Assembly (NCBI RefSeq): GCF_901709675.1
Contig: NC_051105.1
Coordinates: 9,356,104 to 9,420,103 of the forward strand
Direction: 5' to 3'
Origin: Syngnathus acus
Lineage: Eukaryota > Chordata > Actinopteri > Syngnathiformes > Syngnathidae
DNA length: 64,000 bases
The notes below the pieces were generated by a model. The model saw only the letters and a list, made by a program, of their open reading frames with translations. It made no database searches and was not told the origin of the DNA. Of this stretch, positions 57,501 to 64,000 are shown one piece after another; the stretch's first letter is position 1, and each line of letters starts with the position of its first letter. A program made the translations under genes and the position numbers.

Positions 57501-59964
57501 CTGAACGTGAATCTTAATTATCTTTTCAATACAGCAAAGTACATCAACATAATTGCTTGGATATTTTATCTGGTTATATACGTTCCTTATGTGTCGCTAG
57601 GCAGACTTTGGATGAATATCTGTGAGTGGAAAAAAAATCTAATATGCCAGCAACACCCACTAGGTTGTTGAACTATTTATTGACATAGGCCTGGACAGCT
57701 GTCAATTCCTCTTGTGCTGGAAAATGACAGTACAGTACAGGAAGAATATATTCTGCCCACATTCTTAGTCAGCGTCACAGTGAATGAACCAAAGGATAAT
57801 ATGTTGTCTGGTGCGTGTCTTCACTTTTAGTTGGCAAACCACACAAGTGTAACTATTGTGGGCGGAGCTACAAACAACGCAGTTCCCTTGAGGAGCACAA
57901 AGAACGCTGCCATAGTTACCTGCAGAGCCTGGGTCTGGACCCATCTGCCAACACATGCCCTTATCCAGGTAATTTCTATTTTAACAGTGTAGAATACGAA
58001 TGAATTAAGAAATGAACTATTTCCATGAATCTGCTAGTACATCAGAAGACTCTCTCTAAAGAGCCTCTCAAAAAGTCTTTCCCCCATTGCAATGAATGGA
58101 GATGACATCTGTTCTAGCAGAAAGAACAAAACTAGCACTGTGATGTCCACTGCTACCATTTAGCGTTTGTTTTTCAAATTTTTAAAAAAAAAACACAACG
58201 CAAAACCTACTGAACCACAGCTCATATCTTGCAATCGTGTTTGCAAAATTATATAAAATAATAATAATAACAAATAATATATAATTACATTTATTTTGAT
58301 ATTTGTAGATTTAAAATCAAGTAATTTGGAAAAACAATACATATTCTGTAATGCACCTAAAGTTAAATTTGATGAAGGTAATTATTAATCCTGATCATTT
58401 CCCCCCACAGGTGAGGTTCCTAAAGAGCCAAGGCCTTTGACGACATTTGAGCGGCCGCTTGTCATTGAAAGATTGCAGAGTAATGTTGGAAAAAGGAAGA
58501 GCACCACACCACAGAAATTTGTGGGTAAGTATCTATCAACACAGTTAGCTCATCCACTGGTTTAAATGTGCTGTCTCATATATCAGGAAAAGCCTGGTCA
58601 AATATTAGAACGAATGGATGAATAAATGTGTCACATTTGAGATGATGAAATGAAAGAACAAGAACTATAAAAAAAAAAAAGAAAGTTGTTTGGCACAATA
58701 TATTTAAAGTACAAAATCATATCCCGTACTGGAAAAAACACCGGAACGGTGCTTTATTTTGGCACATGCCTACATGTATATAAAATAGATAGATTGAGGA
58801 AGTTAGAGGAGCCTCAGGCCAGAGTGTCAAGGAAGTGGTTTTCATTTTGCGGTTAGGTACACCTGTAACTTTGCTACTTGCAATCTTAAGTGACAACAGC
58901 TCACCGCATCCCTGTTCTGGAAGGTTTGGTTTATATTGGTAAATGGATGGGGCTTTCCACTCCTCATACTTTCACAGTTTGAACATCAAGTGCAAGATCT
59001 AAATGATAAGTTTGACTAAAGCTCGAAAGGAAGCGTGTTCTTACTTCTGCCATTTTGTGGCTTCAAAAGTCATTCCCCCTCCATAGCCACTTTCTTCAAA
59101 AACTCATACCTCAACGAAAGCCCGGTTCTTCAACTTTCTCTACTGTTTTAAACAGGTGAAAAGATGATGCGCTACAACTACCCTGAAATGGGATATGAGA
59201 TGGGCCTCAAGTTTGAGAAACAGGCTGAACTGTTGTCAGCCCACATGATGGAGCAAGCAATGGGCAATGCCATGACCTACTTAGGATCAGAAACACTTCG
59301 CCCCATTCTCCAGCACACCGGCCACCAGCTCTCCATGACGGAGGTTATGCCCATGGTCAACCCACTCTACCATCACGTTCTGCCTCTTGACCAGAGAATG
59401 GAGCGTTCAGGGAATATTGACTCACTGCCACCTCAGGCCACATTACCCTCTGTTTTCCCCAGTCACAGCAACTCCAACGGGCCCGTTTCCTTGACTCGTC
59501 ACGGTCGGCCGACCCAGTCAGGACACCAAGAGTCGCCGAGCAACAGCGGAGGAGACTCACCCGAGTCGGCTCGCAGCAGCCCTCGGGAACAGCATGCTAA
59601 CCCCGCTAGCAATCACCCGTCCAGGCTCAGGTCACGCTCAAGTCCTACGGTTTATTCAGGCCATCACGCGGTAGATGCGTCCCCCAGAAATGGCTCAGGA
59701 ACTTCCAGCGGGGTAGTGCAAGAAGCTTCAGAGAGGCCTGCAGTCCAGGAAGGGGTGCGAGTGTTTGGGCGAGAGGGTCGTGAGTTGCGGGCCTTCCAGT
59801 GCGACCATTGCCAAGTGCTCTTTCTGGACCATGTCATGTACACTATCCACATGGGTTGCCATGGATACAGGGATCCACTGGAATGTAACATCTGTGGTCA
59901 CCACAGCAAGGACCGTTATGAGTTCTCCTCACATATCGTCCGCGGTGAACATACGTTTCAGTGA
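51562..59964 (+). CDS. ikzf2: Ikaros-family zinc-finger transcription factor Helios, apparently lacking zinc finger 1
   Basis: DNA-binding nuclear regulator of lymphoid and other lineages. Coding exons: 51562-51589, 53860-53949, 55219-55410, 56205-56372, 57831-57968, 58411-58524, 59156-59964; 1539 bases, 512 residues. All junctions are phase 1, as usual in this family. The N-terminus is MEVPNGYSA; exons 2-3 are acidic and Ser-rich. Exon 56205 encodes fingers 2 and 3 ([38 protein letters not shown]). Exon 57831 encodes finger 4 ([19 protein letters not shown]). The last exon ends in the dimerisation fingers 5 and 6 ([40 protein letters not shown]). Helios is chosen over Ikaros or Aiolos because of [31 protein letters not shown] and [14 protein letters not shown], plus synteny with vwc2l. 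No exon for finger 1 was found, and exons 55219-55410 and 56205-56372 join in frame as QLNG-DRPFQC. Confidence 0.93.
53950..55218. other. ikzf2 intron 2, no gene seen
   Basis: About 1.27 kb. It contains a poly-T run and TTTA/TTCA repeats at 54628-54663. I searched it by eye for a C2H2 finger exon (C-x2-C ... H-x-H, or CIGPNVLMVHKRSH-like coding) and found none on the + strand. Confidence 0.6.
54628..54663. repeat. (TTTA)n/(TTCA)n microsatellite
   Basis: Tetranucleotide run TTTATTTATTTA passing into TTCATTCATTCA, after a poly-T run, within ikzf2 intron 2. Confidence 0.85.
55901..56140. mobile_element. Degenerate MITE in the ikzf2 intron where the finger-1 exon would be expected
   Basis: It begins ACCGTATTTTTTGGACCATA next to TA, continues with AGGCTCACCGGATGGTAAGG, and later has CATATACAAGGCACACTC and TTTGAGAAAATG blocks. 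These are the blocks of a common fish MITE with ACCGTATTTTCCGGACTATA ends, also seen at 41313-41470. The right end is eroded or truncated, so the boundary is approximate. Confidence 0.6.
56380..56440. repeat. (ATA)n then (TA)n(TG)n microsatellite just after the ikzf2 finger 2-3 exon
   Basis: It starts only about 8 bp past the exon's splice junction (56372/56373). The rest of this intron (to 57830) shows no gene or recognisable element. Confidence 0.85.
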
Positions 59965-62387
59965 AAAGATGGAGACATGTAAGGGGAAGATTTTTATTCT
60001 CATTTTTTTAAGCTTCAATGTTGCTGCAGACTTATGTAGCACAGCAGTGTGATTTTGGACGGCTGAATAACTATATGAAGGCTTCATAGCAGTGTGGGCT
60101 GCTATAAATGAGATCAGATTTATTGCTTTGATTTTTTTTTTTTTTTTTAAAAGATGCCTAAAACAGACCTCAAGAATTACTTTGACCAAAGCTACTTTCT
60201 GCACCAGTGCACAAAGTGGCAGGCGTTGGGTTTGTGGTTGATTGTTTTGTTTACTATATGAAGGAGTTTGGGAAGTACACTGAAAAGTAACAAATTACGA
60301 CTAAATAAAGTATTTGCATTGTAAGAATGAAGTTGTAATTATGAAAATAAAGTAATCGGGCAATATGTTGGCAGACGGAAACAATCAGTTTAACATGCAC
60401 AAGCAACTTGAATCAAAAAAATTTTCTAGTAATATTATGACTTTAATATTGTTATGTATTACCGCTTTTTTTCTTGAGATTGAAATTATTGCTTTTTTCT
60501 CGCCCTTTCGACGTGCGTAACATAAAAAAAAAAAACTGTGCAGCAAATTATAGTTTGGTTGCCTGACGCTGAATGGTGTCCATTTGGACTTTTTTTTTTT
60601 GCCAGTGGTAATATTGTCTCTCGTTGTGTCCTGCATTTGTAGAAATATTAACAATTGTGTCATTCTCATAATTAAGCTGTTTTAGTACAGTATTTATTGT
60701 AATGCTAGCATTATTTTGAAGGGTCAATTTTCCTTTGTGTTTGAGAAGGTTGCATTTTAATTACAGCAAAATATGAGACATGAGGCATTCCACCGGTTTT
60801 CGTGTTTACATGGACGCTTAACTAACTTGGAGACTTAACTTGGACCAATACTTATACCAATACTACTCAAACAGAAAAATATACATACTGTGTGCGTGTT
60901 TGCATCAAAGACTCTAAATAATACTTATGAACTGTTTTTTTTATTTTTTTTAACGGAACTGTCAAGGCAGACCAACATGAGAACGCACATCACTATGGCG
61001 GGTTGCTACATGCCACTGATAAAGCACATAATCTAGCACCGATGAGTCAAGATAAACAGAGACTCTTAAAACTTACAGAACAAAATGGCTCTGTTGAGTA
61101 ATCGACAAGAGAGTTCACATTAATGTCTCAGATGGCTCTTAACAATACTGCAAACACGACTGTAAGGTTGGAAGGTTTACTGCACAGCCCACTGTCAAGT
61201 TTTCATGAAATACAACAAAAATTAAATAATGTGCAAGTAGGGGTTTAACTTTATACTCACACAAGAATAATACATTCCATCTCATTGTATTGCAGCAGAA
61301 CAATTAACTTCATTGAAATTGCACTTAATTGTTGTACTACTCCAAACTAGAATGGATTGCTTAACGATTACTTTGAATTCATTCACGTCCTTTTCATTTA
61401 CTTCTCGGCGAATGGAAATCTAGTCACACGTGTTTGAAAGCCTGGTTACTCTCGTGGAAGAAAATATCTCATCAAATGAATCAATGTTTATCGGTTGGAG
61501 CTTTTAATATGACGTTTACTTCATTTTTAGTTGTTGGGTGGGTCTTAAGCACTGTAAATAATTGTTTGTATATCGCACAGTATTCTTGCAAACATAATGT
61601 TCTCTCCCAACTGTGTGTGGAGTACTTTCTATACATAAAGCCTTAAATTGTGCCTCAGACATTTTAAATTATAATGAGATTATGAACATAATTAATATGC
61701 ACATTAAGGCATTTATTTTTGTTTTTATAGGTGTGAACTTCTATTTGTGGTTTTTGCTAATCTTTTGACCTCGTGAGTTCCTTTGCAAAACCTTTTTCTT
61801 TATGCTCAATTCTATTTGCTCCAAGAACCATCGGTCGTGAGTACAAAATGCAATTTCAAATCACAGCGAAAATGCTTCGTACTGTGAAGGAAAAAGGAAT
61901 TTTACCTCAGAGAGGCTTCATTGCAGCCTGTGAAAAGAAATAAAGATGTGTTATGTATAGCTAACCTTGCACTTTAGTCATGCATTTGTTGCCAACAAAG
62001 TAACATTTTATTAAAGTCCCACGCTAAAACCTGTTCAAACCAAAAGTACGTGTTTAAGGCTGATGTGGAAATGGTTTAATGGCAGTTTCCTACCCTACCT
62101 GATGAATAATTTCTTTGTCGAAGCAACTTTTCTTTCATTTGGAAGCACACCATAACCTTCAGAGGGCAGCTCTGCAATTTCATTAGCCTCAACTTTTCCT
62201 TTAATATCTTGATCAAAAAGCAGCATTTTCTTTTTATCCCCCCCTCCCTCTCTCTTATTCTCTGGTGCTAAGCAACCAAACAACTTAATGTATGCACACC
62301 ATGGCACAGAACTTTGTTTACATCTTGAACCTGTGAAATGTACTTTGTTATCTAACCGGCACAATCAAAGAATGCTTAGAAGAACAA

Positions 62388-62390
<3 letters not shown>

Positions 62391-62432
<42 letters not shown>
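62391..62432. repeat. (TA)n(TG)n microsatellite
   Basis: About 32 bp of TA followed by TG units, downstream of ikzf2. Confidence 0.9.
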
Positions 62433-62433
<1 letters not shown>

Positions 62434-63927
62434 TGATATATCTGGGGGGTGATCTATTATGTATTTTACATTTTAGAAAAAAAAATGCGCTCAATCATCA
62501 AACAGAAGCTCAGGTATTTGCATAGCTTGTATATTTTTATGTCCCAAAAAAAATTGCGTTAATCTATCAAACAAAACATATAAATTGAGCTTCTCTTGTA
62601 ATATTGGCTCTGAAATACTGAATGGAGGATTTGAACAAAAAACAAATAAAATGAAGGCATGTTGCTGTGAATATTATGTATGAAAGGAATGGGTTTCTCT
62701 CATTTAAAAAAATAAATAAAATACTGGCTTGCCTGTTCTAGAGCAGAAAGTCAAACATTGTTACAATAAAAATTCTTTCAACTACTAAACTGTTTCCTAC
62801 TAGTTTATTAGAACACACCATGAGATAACAAGAAAAAAATAAACATTTGTGACATACACGGCTCAAAATGTTATGACTTTAATGATTCACAATTTGAATG
62901 AATGAACGATTCCATTTGAAAGTATTTATTCATCAAATTGTATGTAACCTTTTAGTAAATGTCACAGTACTTCACACCCTTACCGCACAATCATCACAAA
63001 GTTTCCAGAATATATTTGGTAACAGAAGTGAGAGGTGTGAACTCTAAACAGGCCCAAGTTCTGCATCTTTTATTTTCCTCTTCATTGCGTTAATGGCTTG
63101 CTTGTTTTATCGTAAAGCAAGAGCTCATCTTTACTTGTCATGGGCAATATTTTATCTGGCCTCACTTGATGCACTTATGGCACAGAGCGCACTTTTGGAA
63201 ATGAAAACAAAGAAGCCAAGGTATTCTGTCATAGCTCTTGTGATGAGTGCTTGAAAAAATAACTTCATTAAAAAAATATTGCTAATTGTCTTTCATGAAC
63301 TTAAGTTTGGAGTGGACAAAAAAAACCCATAATGAATTCAACATTTGGAATATATTGAAAAAAATGACTAGAAAAGCTTCGAGACACTTCTAATAAATCT
63401 GTGTATGCCTGGACAGATGACATTTTTGCCTTTCGTGATAAACATAAGATAACATCATTTTTCTTTGAGCTAGCCAAATATGTTGCCCTTGCTATCTGCA
63501 TTCACAGTAACCAGCTGAACCAACCAAGTGATTTTTTTTTAGGAATAAGTAGCAAGAACACAGTCAACTAAACCAGTAAACACTAAAGAATACAGAACAT
63601 GTTGATTTACAAGTGGTGCGACTTGTTTTCATGGTTTTAAATTACAGAGCAAGGAACAGTTCCTGCTGTCTTTTTTTCCAGCCAAGTGAGAATCCTTAGC
63701 AAGGTTGTGTAAGCATGAGTTGACAAGGCCTATTCCTGTTTTTCCTGCCAGGTTGTGGCGGATGCTGGCCCTGCCCTTAAAGCTTCACATGCAGTGAAGA
63801 CACGTACACATGCAAAGGTGTGGAATTGGTTTGGAATATATTGTACTTTAGAAATGTGGTATTGCGCAACACTTTGGTGTTATGTGTGTTTGGGGAATTT
63901 TGGTGTAAAAGCTTGAACTGCAAAAAA

Positions 63928-64000
63928 AATATATATATATATATATATTTATATTGAATATATATATTTTATATATTTTTAAAAATATATTATATTATGT
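63928..64000. repeat. AT-rich (TA)n tract at the window end
   Basis: TA dinucleotides broken by short T and A runs, continuing to the last base of the window. Confidence 0.85.

Larger units (their letters stand above)
59965..64000 (+). other. ikzf2 3' UTR and downstream flank
   Basis: AATAAA occurs at 60304-60309 and 60346-60351 (3' UTR of about 0.35-0.4 kb) and again at 61939-61944. Helios genes often have long 3' UTRs, so the end is uncertain. Microsatellites lie at 62391-62432 (TA then TG) and from 63928 to the window end (TA-rich). No other gene is seen. Confidence 0.5.

Overview
The window is vertebrate nuclear DNA, most likely from a compact teleost genome. It holds multi-exon genes with GT-AG introns, AT-rich non-coding DNA, many AT/TG/TAA microsatellites and short DNA-transposon (MITE) copies. 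Reading splice junctions and phases by eye gives four recognisable protein genes: ABCA12, BARD1, VWC2L and IKZF2 (Helios). Their order and relative orientation are those I recall from the human 2q34-q35 block (IKZF2-SPAG16-VWC2L-BARD1-ABCA12, read backwards). The one clear difference is that no SPAG16 coding sequence is visible between vwc2l and ikzf2.

Layout. 1-7681 (+): the last 14 coding exons of an ABCA12-type lipid transporter (last transmembrane helices, second nucleotide-binding domain, C-terminal domain); its 5' part lies outside the window. 8845-16811 (+): a complete 11-exon bard1 (RING, ankyrin repeats, two BRCT domains), starting about 1.2 kb after the abca12 stop. 16812-20897: intergenic. 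20898-29089 (-): a complete three-coding-exon vwc2l, convergent with bard1, with a clean hAT-type MITE and a long GATAAT-type microsatellite in its introns. 29.2-43.8 kb: gene desert with repeats. 43.8-44.1 kb: likely mariner-type transposase relic. 44651-45373 (+): an intact single-exon coiled-coil ORF of unknown function, followed at 46.2-46.7 kb by a related, broken copy. 51562-59964 (+): ikzf2 with seven coding exons. 59965-64000: its 3' UTR and AT-rich flank.

The genes are not an operon or a pathway; they are an old vertebrate neighbourhood. ABCA12 moves epidermal lipids, BARD1 partners BRCA1 in DNA repair, VWC2L is a secreted chordin-like factor and Helios is a zinc-finger transcription factor. 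The most notable observation is that ikzf2 appears to lack the exon for zinc finger 1: the acidic N-terminal exon (ending 55410) and the finger 2-3 exon (starting 56205) join in phase, and the 794 bp between them hold no C2H2 finger but do hold a degenerate MITE. Other points of interest are the live/dead coiled-coil pair, competing splice sites in bard1 and ikzf2, and the Helios degron-loop residue. All identifications are from memory of family sequences; no database search was run.
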